Shown here one piece after another: positions 44,193 to 54,571 of a DNA stretch of 64,000 bases (positions are counted from its first letter, which is position 1; each line of letters starts with the position of its first letter). The stretch is taken from NCBI RefSeq assembly GCF_015706575.1, contig NW_024037058.1, positions 6,325,806-6,389,805 on the forward strand, written 5' to 3'. The DNA comes from Patiria miniata. Lineage: Eukaryota; Echinodermata; Asteroidea; Valvatida; Asterinidae. A program made the position numbers and the translations under genes. The notes under the pieces are model-generated. The model was given only the letters and a program-made list of their open reading frames with translations. It had not been told where the DNA came from and searched no databases.

Positions 44193-44280
44193 CTGAGTGA
44201 GTTCTGTAGCTGCATATGGTTCCTTCAATGCTTGACAGCTCCAAGGCAAAGCACATATGTTGCATCCTGGCCATGGCTTC
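44193..44280 (-). pseudogene. Antisense EAM-exon, unit 3 copy, open
   Basis: 88 bp between acceptor (aacatttcag) and donor (gtaatgg). It reads EAMARMQHMCFALELSSIEG then TICSYRTHS with no stop, an acidic-helical peptide that looks like genuine coding sequence. The parent gene is not certain; position next to the DWSIAEMN exon suggests the same ancestral - strand gene. Confidence 0.5.
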
Positions 44281-44292
44281 CTGAAATGTTAA

Positions 44293-45656
44293 GAAAGACA
44301 ACCATACATAAAAGATCAACTTCTCTGATCAGCCACTTGTGGCAATTCTTGAAAGGACACTTGTGATGAATTAGTTTATGAACAAATTTTGTGCAACTTT
44401 CAAACTCCTCTTCAATGAATAATCTATTTCACATCCCTTTTTATTGAAAAATGCACTTCTTATAGGCATTTCACAAAAGAAAACTTTTGTGGGAAAGGTT
44501 TGCTCAGTTACTGCCGTGTCCTGACACAACAAATCACCAACGAAATCACCAAAGAAATGAACATTTACGCCAGCACATTTTCCAAAATTCTAGCAATGTT
44601 TTGTGCTGAAATAGATGTAACATTGAGGTATCCACCCAGAATGACATCACAGTTTTGCTCATGAATATGTAAATTTGCATTTACATAAAAACAAGAGCAC
44701 CAAAATACCCTTGAAAATACCTTGGAATAACGAAATTGAAAATAAGGAAGGACACAAAGGTGCATTATCAAGGACTGCATTAAAAAGAATTCCATTGCAT
44801 GGCGGGTCCTTTAAAAAGTTTGTTCTTTTCTAAGGATTCTATGCACTACTCTCCTGCTGTAAGCCATGCAGCTAAATAAACCTACCGTATGCGCTTGTGG
44901 ATATTAATAAAAGGAGCAAGCATACTCTGTGTGAGGACCAGTGTGTAAATTACATACCGTGTGAGGACTACAGACTATGTATTGAAGTCCTCAATCTGTT
45001 GTTGAGAACAGTACTCGCATGTACATGTATGTTTGTGTGCTTCGTCTATGGGAGAATTAAAGGTAGAGTAGATCATTTGCAGCTATCCAAAAGTAACTGA
45101 CAAAATTATTGTTGAAAGTTTTAATACTTGGTTTAAATATAGTAATGGCAATAAACCCTCTGTGAAAATATTCTTTCTGGCATGCTGTCATTTTCAGAAA
45201 ACAGTAAAACAAGGCAATTTTCATGAGACATCAAGTGAGTTGTAAGGTTTTGTTCATATAATTTGAAGAATCTGTGAATGGTTGCGTGCAAGCACTGACA
45301 TGACGCACAAGCATGCACCATCGCTAACTATTATTTATTGGTTCGTTGCATGACATCGCGTAGCTGCAATCGGCTGAATGAGAACATGTCCGGGATGCTG
45401 ATTTTGGGCACAATTGAAATCGATTTGAAATCGAGATCCCAGTATATTGGGTTCTTGGAATGTACAGCAATTACTGAGCTAAAATGTTTTCAGGTTAGTT
45501 TGTTAAACATCTGCAGATTTTGAGCACTTTTGTAGCGTAAAAAACAACGCCTCAATGACAGGACCTCTCTTACCCTTATGACTCTACGCCCCGCCCTTTT
45601 TGAGCACCCATATACTGATTTCAAATAGACTGACACCACATTATTGCTGAACATAC
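44293..45656. other. Unit-3-specific DNA, no gene seen
   Basis: No alignment to the other units was found by eye over about 44300-45540. ORFs are below 80 codons and without motifs. From about 45545 the sequence again matches the region before the exon at 38403. Confidence 0.5.
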
Positions 45657-45737
45657 CTGTTCATCAGTCTGTGATGTGTAAAGTTAGGCGTGGCTCTCCC
45701 AAATCTCAGCATTCATCTCAGCAATGGACCAATCAGC
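45657..45737 (-). pseudogene. Antisense DWSIAEMN exon, unit 3 copy (stop)
   Basis: 81 bp with splice signals. It reads ADWSIAEMNAEIWESHA and then TAA where other copies have TAC. This copy is dead. Confidence 0.65.
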
Positions 45738-46127
45738 CTATGGAGGGCACAAAATATGAATGAATATTCAAATTTAGTGATGCATGAACTGAACTGGGAT
45801 GCAATAAAAGAGAAAGCCTTAAAATGTGAGTTTGGGAAATTTTGTAACAAAGCACTGCTGATGCTGAATCACTGAAAGAAATACATGTACAAGTTTTGTT
45901 ATGATGAATATAATTTAAATGAACTATGCAAGAGTAGTGCTGTTGAATGCTATATATATGCATGTAAAACACCAACTGCACACTAGCTAAAATGTAGATA
46001 AATATAAAGAAAGTGAAGGAAAATAAAACCCCCGACAAAACAAAACTACGTTCCAAAACTAATTACTGCCGTTCATTTTTACCTCTTTATTTGTTTATTT
46101 TTGTCTACACAACAGACTTGAGTATCC

Positions 46128-46521
46128 ATGGGCGTCAATCGGTGGGGGATGGGGAACAAGTCCTCCCTCCCCACTTTTTTAAGTCGCAGGATATCATATC
46201 ATTTGTGTCCCCCCCCCCCCCCCCACTTTTTTTGTCCCCGAATTAAAATTGTTGCCAACATAATGATTCTATAGCTCACAATAGCTGATGACTCCAAACT
46301 CAAAAATAGATGATTATTTTGCTCACAACAATTTGAAGTGGTCAGAAATTGCCTCAGATCACACCACAGAGCATCTAGAATACAACATTTTCCGGGGCCC
46401 TTAAGCGGGCTCTAAACCCCATGCCTGTTAGGGCTTCGCGCTCGCATTAACTCTGTTCAAGATATGCCCCTCCCCCTACTTTCGAGAATCTGGAAATTCC
46501 ACAAGTGATAGACACCTGTTG
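46128..46521. mobile_element. 394-bp insertion with 9-bp target duplication
   Basis: TGAGTATCC flanks both sides (46119-46127 and 46522-46530). Units 1, 2 and 4 have a single uninterrupted copy of that sequence (cttgagtatcctgactt). The interior has a poly-C tract and, in reverse, the CATCTAGAAT...GGGGCCC segment of the 24233-25370 repeat. Confidence 0.85.
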
Positions 46522-46659
46522 TGAGTATCCTGACTGGAAACATATCAAAGGATATTAAAACAGGTGTCATCTGCAATAAGAGTCAGCTCAGAATAACTGC
46601 ATCAGGTAATTGACCCTGAGGCTTCTTTATGTTTACCTTTCTGATAAACCTGTCCATAA

Positions 46660-47000
46660 TCTTGCTAATTACAAGCTCTAGACTCTTGGATCCATTTGAT
46701 ATAAAACACAGTCAGCATGCTGTATTTGATTTCACTATGAGCACGTACCAATTAAAGCTCTACATAAGTGGAATCTGGGGACTGCAAATATTACCAGCCC
46801 AGAAACCTTTGGATCCATTTGAAATAAAACACTGTATTTGATTTTACTATGAGCACGTACCAAAGTTCTACGTTATCAGAATTTGGGTAGTGGTACTGCA
46901 AATATTACCACCGAACACCTTTGGATCCATTAGATATAAAACACTGTATTTGATTTTACTATGAGCACATACCACATCGCTACATAAGTGGAACCAGGGA
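46660..47000. repeat. Approximately 100-bp tandem repeat, three copies
   Basis: Units contain TTTGGATCCATTTGATATAA and ACTATGAGCACGTACCA and are 85-95% alike by eye. Copy number differs from the other units. Confidence 0.75.
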
Positions 47001-47350
47001 CTGCAAATGAGTGTACTCAAAATCAGGTGACATGGGCTGTGTTGATACAGAGGGCGTATACATAGATCGCCATCTTTGTTCATTTCTGCCATTGCTGTAA
47101 GTGACATCAGAATGGGAAGATGGCAGTGGTTCATTTCATGTGTACCTGAAGGTGAGATTTTTATTTAGTGGGTCTACCTGTAAGTTTGTCTATACATCTG
47201 ATATAAATCAGCAGCATCACATTATCTCATATGAAGTACATGTACATGTTAACTCAGTATTTGCCAATTACAAGTGTATACGTATTTACTGGAAATTCAG
47301 GTGGAATACATGAATCTCCTTAATTCATGACAGAAATAAGTGACGTATTG

Positions 47351-47648
47351 GGCAAAAAAAAAAAAAAACATGTTTAGCGTCCTGCCTCTTTGACAAAAAG
47401 GAAGGAGGAGGCCTTTTTTTTTTTTTCTTCTTTTCAAATGGCCGCCCGACACATTTTTCAGACAACGCGGCCGGGCTATTTTTCAAGATGGTTACCAGCT
47501 TTTTTCAAAATGGCCGCCACTTGGACTCAGGAAATGACATAATGGCTTCTTATGGGCAAGATGCAACAGAAAATGAGACCAAAATGATGTAACTATGCAG
47601 AACCGAACATCTCTTCTGCGCAGAGATCGTTACATTTATCAATTTTTG

Positions 47649-47679
<31 letters not shown>

Positions 47680-47743
47680 GGAGGCGGCCTCTAAAAAGGA
47701 AGCGGGCGGGGACGCTAAACATGTTTTTTTTTTTTACTTCGCC
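47351..47743. mobile_element. 393-bp MITE with poly-A termini, TTG target duplication
   Basis: Left end GGC(A)n then CATGTTTAGCGTCC; right end GGACGCTAAACATG then (T)n and ACTTCGCC. Unit 1 has an uninterrupted gacgtattgtttgtac. TTG flanks on both sides (47348-47350 and 47744-47746). Poly-A runs lie inside. Confidence 0.75.
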
Positions 47744-49164
47744 TTGTTTGTACTTTACGAACAAGTGTTAGACCTTTAAGAATGCAGCTTTGTGAATCAC
47801 AAAATAATAATAAAACAACAAAAAATAAAACCGATGTGAAGGTAAATGTATTTTTATGAATTTCTTAAGGAAAGTGGACTTTGAGTCTACGATTTGGGCC
47901 AATTAAAGTACTTGTAATTTTTTTTGGGGTACAGACAATATTTGGTTGCAGTAACTCCAGCTCACCTCAACTCAAACCACCCAGCTGACCCAGGCAAGCT
48001 CAAAGGTGGAGTGATAAGACTCTGCACTGAGTAACAGTAAGACAGCCCTTTTGTATACAAGTGCCCTTTTAACTGTAGCGTAACCCCCCCCCCCCCCCCC
48101 CCCCCCCGGATATTTGTAAAGAGTGCCCTTTTTTTTTTTAAACGATGCCTTTTTTTTAAACAGTGCCTATTTTGTTACCAGCAGCCTTTTACGAGTACCC
48201 TTTTGGGAATTTTGGGCGACCATCAGCAATTGTGCCACCCTGAAAAGTGCCACATATTGTCCATGATCGTCTGGTTTGAACAGCGCCCCAATACCAAGAT
48301 GAGCCCCCCCCCACCTCGCCCCCCCCCCCACACCTCACTTTATTTTTTATTTTACGCAGGCTAATTTTACGAGGGACGTGCGAGTACTCTTTTCACAAAC
48401 TGTTTTCAACACTGAGTATACAGTGTTTATACAAATACGTCAGTGTAGGGCAAAATCCAGTGTTAGAAAGAAAAATCTATTTTTTGTGAACCGTTTCATT
48501 CAGACCTGAAGCCACATCCTCATAAAGTCAATGAAATGTCATTCTTCGTCAGGTCAACTCACAAACTATTTATATTAAAAACTGTGGCAAAAGGCATTTT
48601 TTGTCAAAGTGGAAAACCTTTCACTTGTGACCTACTTTTATTGACTTGTTATGAATTTTATTATAATTTACCTTAGGCGTAAGAAATGTCCCATAACAGC
48701 TGAAACAAATTCTTTATTGTTGCATTTGTCAGGACAAAATATATAATTATACTCTTACATTAAAGGGAATATACAACATTTGCAAACATCAAAAAACAAA
48801 ACTACCAAATTATTATGAAATAGCTTACTGCACTGCTAGTGGATGACAGTCTAAAGAATCATGTAAAATCATTGCACGTGCTGACATTTTCAAGAAAAGT
48901 GGTATTTTTGTATCGATTTCCAATGCTGGTCGACTGACCAGCATTGGACAAAACTGACTCTTTTCAAACCCCCAATTTAACAGATTTAGTTTGCAATCAA
49001 ATACACTCCTATGAATGGGTACAAGCAAGCTAGACTGGTTCCCTGATCCAATTCCCTGACGTCTATAAATTGCTTCATTTCATCATTTTGGGTCGGAGAA
49101 CCAGTCTACAAGAACAGGATTGTTTTTGTTTTGTTTTTTTCTAGTATCTACGAACACAAAACTT
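47744..49164. other. TRIM-4 upstream intron region, no gene
   Basis: The first 300 bp align with 15700-16060. A poly-C tract and TGCCCTTTT motifs follow at 48050-48310. The stretch 48760-48960 resembles the intron next to the DFIHKL exon (12540-12720). No coding sequence is seen. Confidence 0.5.
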
Positions 49165-49381
49165 AAACAAGTCAGGTGTGTTTACAAACACAAATGCCCC
49201 GCAACCGTGACTGTTTCCATGACATAACACCACTCTTTTAACATCAACTTACATTGTACATGTACCTTGGTCACATGAAACGTTCATTGACAGCATTAGT
49301 GTCTTCTGACAGTAGGTTTATATGAATTAATCCCTAATCCCTTTGATCTCAGAATAAATACAAGATTTCTATTGTTTTAGC

Positions 49382-50530
49382 CACTGTGACCTTGACCCTT
49401 AACCTTTCGACCCCCAATGCGATAGGCCTATTTGGATTACCAAGAACGATCCACAAACCAAATTTGAAGTTCACATGTAAAGTTTTTCTCAAGTTATCGC
49501 GCTGACAAAATTTCTTTTGTTTTAGCCACTGTGACCTTGACCCTTAACCTCTGCCCCCAAATGCAATAGGCTTCTTAGGATTGCCAAGGACAATCCACAA
49601 ACCACATTTGAAGTTCATATGTAAAGTATTTCTCAAGTTATCACGCTGACAAAATTTCTTTTGTTTTTGCCACTGTGACCTTGACCCTTGACCTTTTGGC
49701 CCCAACTGCAAAAGGCTTCTTAAGATTGCCAAGGACAATCCACAAACCAAATTTGAAGTTCATATGTAAAGTATTTCGCAAGTTATCGCGCTGACAAAAT
49801 TTCTTTTGTTTTAGTCACTGTGACCTTGACCCTTGACCTTTTGGCTCCAAAAGCGAAAGGCTTTTTAGGATTGCCAAGGACAATCCACAAACCAAATTTG
49901 AAGTTCATATGTAAAGTATTTCTCAAGTTATCGCGCTGACAAAATTTCTTTTGTTTTAGTCACTGTGACCTTGACCCTTGACCTTTTGGCCCCATAAGCA
50001 AAAGGCTTCTTAGAATTGCCAAGGACAATCCACAAACCAAATTTGAAGTTCATATGTAAAGTATTTCTCAAGTTATCGCGCTTACAAAATTTCTTTTGTT
50101 TTAGTCACTGTGACCTTGACCCTTGACCTTTTGGCTCCAAAAGCGAAAGGCTTCTTAGGATTGCCAAGGACAATCCACAAACCAAATTTGAAGTTCATAT
50201 GTAAAGTATTTCTCAAGTTATCGCGCTGACAAAATTTCTTTTGTTTTAGTCACTGTGACCTTGACCCTTGACCTTTTGGCCCCAAAAGCAAAAGGCTTCT
50301 TAGAATTGCCAAGGACAATCCACAAACCAAATTTGAAGTTCATATGTAAAGTATTTCTCAAGTTATCGCGCTGACAAAATTTCTATTGTTTCAGCCACTG
50401 TGACCTTGACCCTTGACCTTTCGGCCCCAAATGCAAAAGGCTTCTTAGGATTACCAAGGACACTCCACAAACCAAATTTGAAGTTCATATGTCAAGTATT
50501 TCTCAAGTTATCGTGCTGACAAGATTTGTC
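49382..50530 (+). repeat. 145-bp satellite, eight units, left arm
   Basis: CACTGTGACCTTGACC begins at 49382, 49526, 49671, 49816, 49961, 50106, 50251 and 50396, a period of 144-145 bp. Each unit also has GGACAATCCACAAACCAAAT and CTCAAGTTATCGCGCTGACA. Confidence 0.93.
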
Positions 50531-50734
50531 CGGACACACACACCCACACACAGTCGTTTTTATGCCCCGCGGCGAAGCCGAAGGGGCATACTGTTTCCGC
50601 CTTGTCCTTCCGTGGGTGGGTGTGTGGTGGGTGTGTGGGTGGGTGTGTGGGTGGGTGGGTGGGTGGGTGGGTGGGTGGGTGGGTGGGTGGGTGGGTGGTG
50701 TGTGTGTGTGTCCGGACAAATCTTGTCAGCGCGA

Positions 50735-51590
50735 TAACTTGAGAAATACTTAACATATGAACTTCAAATTTGGTTTGTGGATTGTTCTTGGTAATCCTAA
50801 GAAGCCTTTTGCATTTGGGGCCAAAAGGCCAAAGGTCAAGTTCACAGTGGCTAAAACAATAGAAATCTTGTCAGCGCGATAACTTGAGAAATACTTAATA
50901 TATGAACTTCAAATTTGGTTTGTGGATTGTTCTTGGTAATCCTAAGAAGCCTTTTGCATTTGGGGCCAAAAGGCCAAAGGTCAAGTTCACAGTCGCTAAA
51001 ACAATAGAAATCTTGTCAGCGCGATAACTTGAGAAATACTTTACATGTGAACTTCAAATTGGTTTGTGGATTGTTTTTGGCAATCCTAAGAAGCCTTTTG
51101 CATTTGGGGCCAAAAGGCCTAAGGTCAAGTTCACAGTGGCTAAAACAATAGAAATCTTGTCAGCGCGATAACTTGAGAAATACTCTACATGTGAACTTCA
51201 AATTTGGTTTGTGGATTGTTTTTGGCAATCCTAAGAAGCCTTTTGCACTTTGGGCCAAAAGGTCAAGGGTCAAGTTCACAGTGGCTAAAACAATAGAAAT
51301 CTTGTCAGCGCGATAACTTGAGAAATACTTTACATGTGAACTTCAAATTTGGTTTGTGGATTGTTCTTGGCAATCCTAAGAAGCCTATTGCATTTGGGGC
51401 CAAAAGGTCAAGGGTCAAGTTCACAGTGGCTAAAACAATAGAAATCTTGTCAGCGCGATAACTTGAGAAATACTTAACATATGAACTTCAAATTTGGTTT
51501 GTGGATTGTTCTTGGTAATCCTAAGAAGCCTATTGAATTTGGGGCCAAAAGGTCAAGGGTCAAGTTCACAGTGGCTAAAACAATAGAAAT
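50735..51590 (-). repeat. 145-bp satellite, six units, right arm
   Basis: Reverse-complement units with TTCACAGTGGCTAAAACAAT at about 50841, 50986, 51130, 51275, 51420 and 51565. Arms are unequal in unit number (8 versus 6) and differ in small variants, so the palindrome is not a fresh copy-paste. Confidence 0.9.
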
Positions 51591-51780
51591 CCAGTATTTA
51601 TTCTGAGATTATAGGGATTAGGGATTAATTCATATAAAACCTACAGAAGACACTAATGATGTCAATGAATGTTCCATGTGACCAAGGTACATGTAAGTTG
51701 ATGTTAAAAGAGTGGTGTTATGTCATGGGAACTGTCACCGTTGCGGGGCATTTGTGTTTGTAAACACACCTGACTTGTTT

Positions 51781-52168
51781 GCTATGCTTCCGAGGATTGG
51801 CTTTGTGTTTTCCTTTGTCCCTGTAATATAACACTCTCCCATAGACTAAGCACACAAACCTGCGTTCGAGGACAATAGGCACCTTCCTTCGAGGATCAAT
51901 GGCCCCTTTGTGCTCCTTTTGTTGTCTGTCCTCAGGCGTAATGCCATGCAGGAACACACCCACCCTCACACACAGTCGTTTTTTGCTATGCTTCCGAGGA
52001 TTGGCTTTGTGTTTTCCTTTGTCCCTGTAATATAACACTCTCCCATAGACTAAGCACACAAACCTGCGTTCGAGGACAATAGGCACCTTCCTTCGAGGAT
52101 CAATGGCCCCTTTGTGCTCCTTTTGTTGTCTGTCCTCAGGCGTAATGCCATGCAGGAACACACCCACA
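51781..52168. repeat. 204-bp direct duplication
   Basis: The segment starting gctatgcttccgaggattgg at 51781 is repeated at 51985 essentially without change, through gccatgcaggaacacaccc. The - strand is open through both copies, reading ITPEDRQQKEHKGAIDPRRK and DKGKHKANPRKHSK twice. I do not recognise that peptide, and identical repeats give no independent support for coding. Confidence 0.85.
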
Positions 52169-52552
52169 CACCCACCCACCCACCCACGGAAGGACAAGGC
52201 GGAAACAGTATGCCCCTTCGGCTTCGCCGCGGGGCATAAAAAGTCAACATAACAATATTTGCTACAAAATACTAACCACCAAATACATCCATTTCAGAAT
52301 ATTACAGCAGAAACAAATGTTGTGTATTCCCTTTAACAAGGTAACCATATATTGTACATTTGTTGCAACTGATTGCTATGTTTTGAACAAAACTAAACAA
52401 CAGCAGTTTTAAAACAAGCATATACATGTAGCATATGAATAGACCTTCAATTTTGTGAATAATGTACTTGACAAAAAGTTTTCAACTTTACATCTGACCT
52501 ATTACAACCATATCATCATTTGAAGTTTGAATACATGTAATTCCAAACCTTT
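52169..52552. other. End of the simple-repeat block and TRIM-4 intron end
   Basis: (CCCA)n, then the hairpin-type segment GGCGGAAACAGTATGCCCC, then intron DNA that aligns with 16690-16800 plus 21652-21728 around the missing 16802-21651 transposon. Confidence 0.6.
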
Positions 52553-52601
52553 AATTTGCAGGTTAAACGTCCATTCTATCACACAAAGCCCAACAGTGAG
52601 G
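52553..52601 (+). other. 3' splice acceptor and 5' UTR of TRIM-4
   Basis: ttaatttgcag ends at 52561; 40 bp of UTR precede the ATG at 52602. It is nearly identical to the TRIM-2 acceptor. Confidence 0.65.
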
Positions 52602-54571
52602 ATGGCATCTAATGTTACAGTGCAATCAGTGTTGGAGAAGATTAGTGTGGATCATCTGGAATGCTCCATCTGCACCAACCGTTTCAGGCAGCCCAAAGTG
52701 CTGGACTGTTTGCATAGTTTTTGCCTCCAATAGCTCAGACAGCGCCAAGATCCTAGTGGTACAAAGCTGACATGTCCTCTGTGCAGACGTGATACCATGT
52801 TGAAAGGGTCTGGGGTTGCTGATCTCCCTAATAACTTTGCATTCAGTGCCCTGGTGGAGGAAGTTACAATGCAGGAAAAGCTACTGGAAGGTCAAGGGTC
52901 AGAAATCAAATGTCAAGCCTGTGATGAGGAGAATCAGGCTGTGTCAAGATGCATGGACTGTGATCATTTCCTGTGTCAAGAATGTCAAAAGGCACATGGT
53001 CGTATGACTTTGATGAAATCTCATAAAATCTACACATTGGCTCAACTTCGATCAGGAGAGATTGTCTACATGAGTAAACTAAGAGATGAAGTTCCCAAAT
53101 GTGGCAAGCATCCAGATCAGAATCTCAATGTCTACTGCAACTCATGTGAGCAAGTCATATGCACAACATGCTCGGTACTTGATCATGCAAAACACTCACT
53201 CACTGGATTACCTGAGGCAGTAGAGAAATGTAAGAAGAAGGTCACAGAAATGGTCCAAAAAAGTGAGAGAAGAAAAACACAATTGAGCACCACCATGGAG
53301 GAGACGTGCAAATTTCGCAAGGAGCTGGACACCATGTTTGCCAACTCCAAAAGAAACTCTCCAAAAAGGCTCAACAGGAGATTACAAAGGTCAAACAGGA
53401 GGTTGCAAAGATCCAAAAGGAAGAACACAAATTGATGAAAGAGATGGACAGGATTTATAAAGAAAGAGTAACAACGTTTGAAGCTGCTCAAGCTAAGAAC
53501 AAGAAAGAGGTGACACAGACACAGCACAAGCTGGAGGAGGTAAAACAACTCATGAAAGAAGCAAGTTGCTATGAGATTCTTGAACTTCAGCAGAAGCTCT
53601 TACACAACCTCAGTGAATTGACAGGGAAACAGCCACCGCAAGTTCCTGATAAGTTGACCTTCATGGACTTTAAAGAAGGCGAGAGGTCACTTGGGAGACT
53701 CATTCTGGAGGAAGAGTCAAAGACTGCAGCACAGCAATCACCAAGACCTGCAAGATCATGTGTGAAGGAGAAATGGGAACTAAAGACTGAAATCAAGAAC
53801 TTTGAATTAAGTGCAGTTTCATCCGTATCACTGATTGCAGCACCCTCCAACAATAAATTACTTGCACTATCCAAAACACTTCTTGTAAAAAGTGAAAAAC
53901 TATTCATAGTATCACTGACCAATAGTCAACATGGACCACCTCCTATCCCACAAAGGCTACAAATCAATGGCCTCACTGATGTAAGAAGCATTGCAGTGAG
54001 CAAGGATGACAACCTCCGAGTTCTAGATGGTCCAGTAGTCAAAGTCTTCAACAAGCAACATCAGCTCCTCCATCAGTTCACACCAGGTGGAGGGTCAGAC
54101 AGCCAACCAACATGCCTTGCAGTGGATGACAGCAATCTGATAGCAGTGGGTTATGCTGGCAAGAAGGAGATATCTCTACACAACCCAGATGGATCCCTCA
54201 TCAGGAGACTGCCTGCTCCAATGATTGGATATTATCTGACAATGTACAATCACCACCTTATCTACACAAACTATAGCAACAAAAGGTTGGTATGTGTAGA
54301 CTACTATGGTACCAGTGTATTCTCAGTAGACATGACCAGCAACATGCAGGAGGATGGGGACCCTACTGGTGTGTGCTGTGACAGTGATGGCAGCATCTAT
54401 GTTGTTGTGTGCAAGTATACAACAGGTGATATTCTGCATTACAGTCCTGATGGCAAGTATATTGGATGTGTGATCAAGGCATGTGATCATCCATGTGGCA
54501 TCACATTCACATCGGATGGTGATCTGGTAGTGGCTGCAGGACAGTCTGTAAAGGTCTATCACCGAGTGTAA
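52602..54571 (+). pseudogene. TRIM-4: TRIM/beta-propeller pseudogene
   Basis: The ATG begins MASNVTVQSVLEK and the RING starts normally (C-x2-C, C-x-H, then FC). A 9-bp deletion then removes a codon trio including one zinc-binding Cys, and the next codon, GAG in TRIM-2, is TAG (52731-52733). The same frame resumes through both B-boxes (ligands intact). A 1-bp deletion near 53345 (aactccaaaag for aacgctcaaaag) then shifts the frame for the rest of the gene, which is open to TAA at 54569-54571. The coil has two heptad units (53378-53419) and the propeller looks undamaged. The few lesions imply recent loss or strong homogenisation. Translation from the internal ATG at 52797 would still hit the frameshift. 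Confidence 0.92.

Larger units (their letters stand above)
42182..44292. repeat. Segment X', second copy of 36471-38305
   Basis: It matches 36471-38305 from its first base with scattered indels. It is longer because of minisatellite expansion (42948-43365) and a small duplication of gccgggacgttatgaggtagt near 44070. Confidence 0.88.
49165..51780. repeat. 2.6-kb palindromic element built of 145-bp satellite arms
   Basis: The outer part AACAAGTCAGGTGTGTTTAC and about 200 bp after it recur inverted at 51590-51780. Between them are eight + oriented 145-bp units (49382-50530) and six - oriented units (50735-51590). The centre (50525-50720) has CACACA/CCCA and GGGT simple repeats and a hairpin ATGCCCCGCGGCGAAGCCGA. 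The element could form one long hairpin. The same 5' part and four units recur at 62927-63700. Confidence 0.85.

Noticed and set aside
50489..50756. ORFs of 75-82 codons on both strands rich in Pro-Thr-His or Gly-Trp-Val
   Set aside because: They are translations of (CCCA)n/(GGGT)n and CACACA simple repeats in the centre of the palindrome.
49382..51590. CRISPR-like array
   Set aside because: The repeats are contiguous 145-bp units without variable spacers, in a eukaryotic context.
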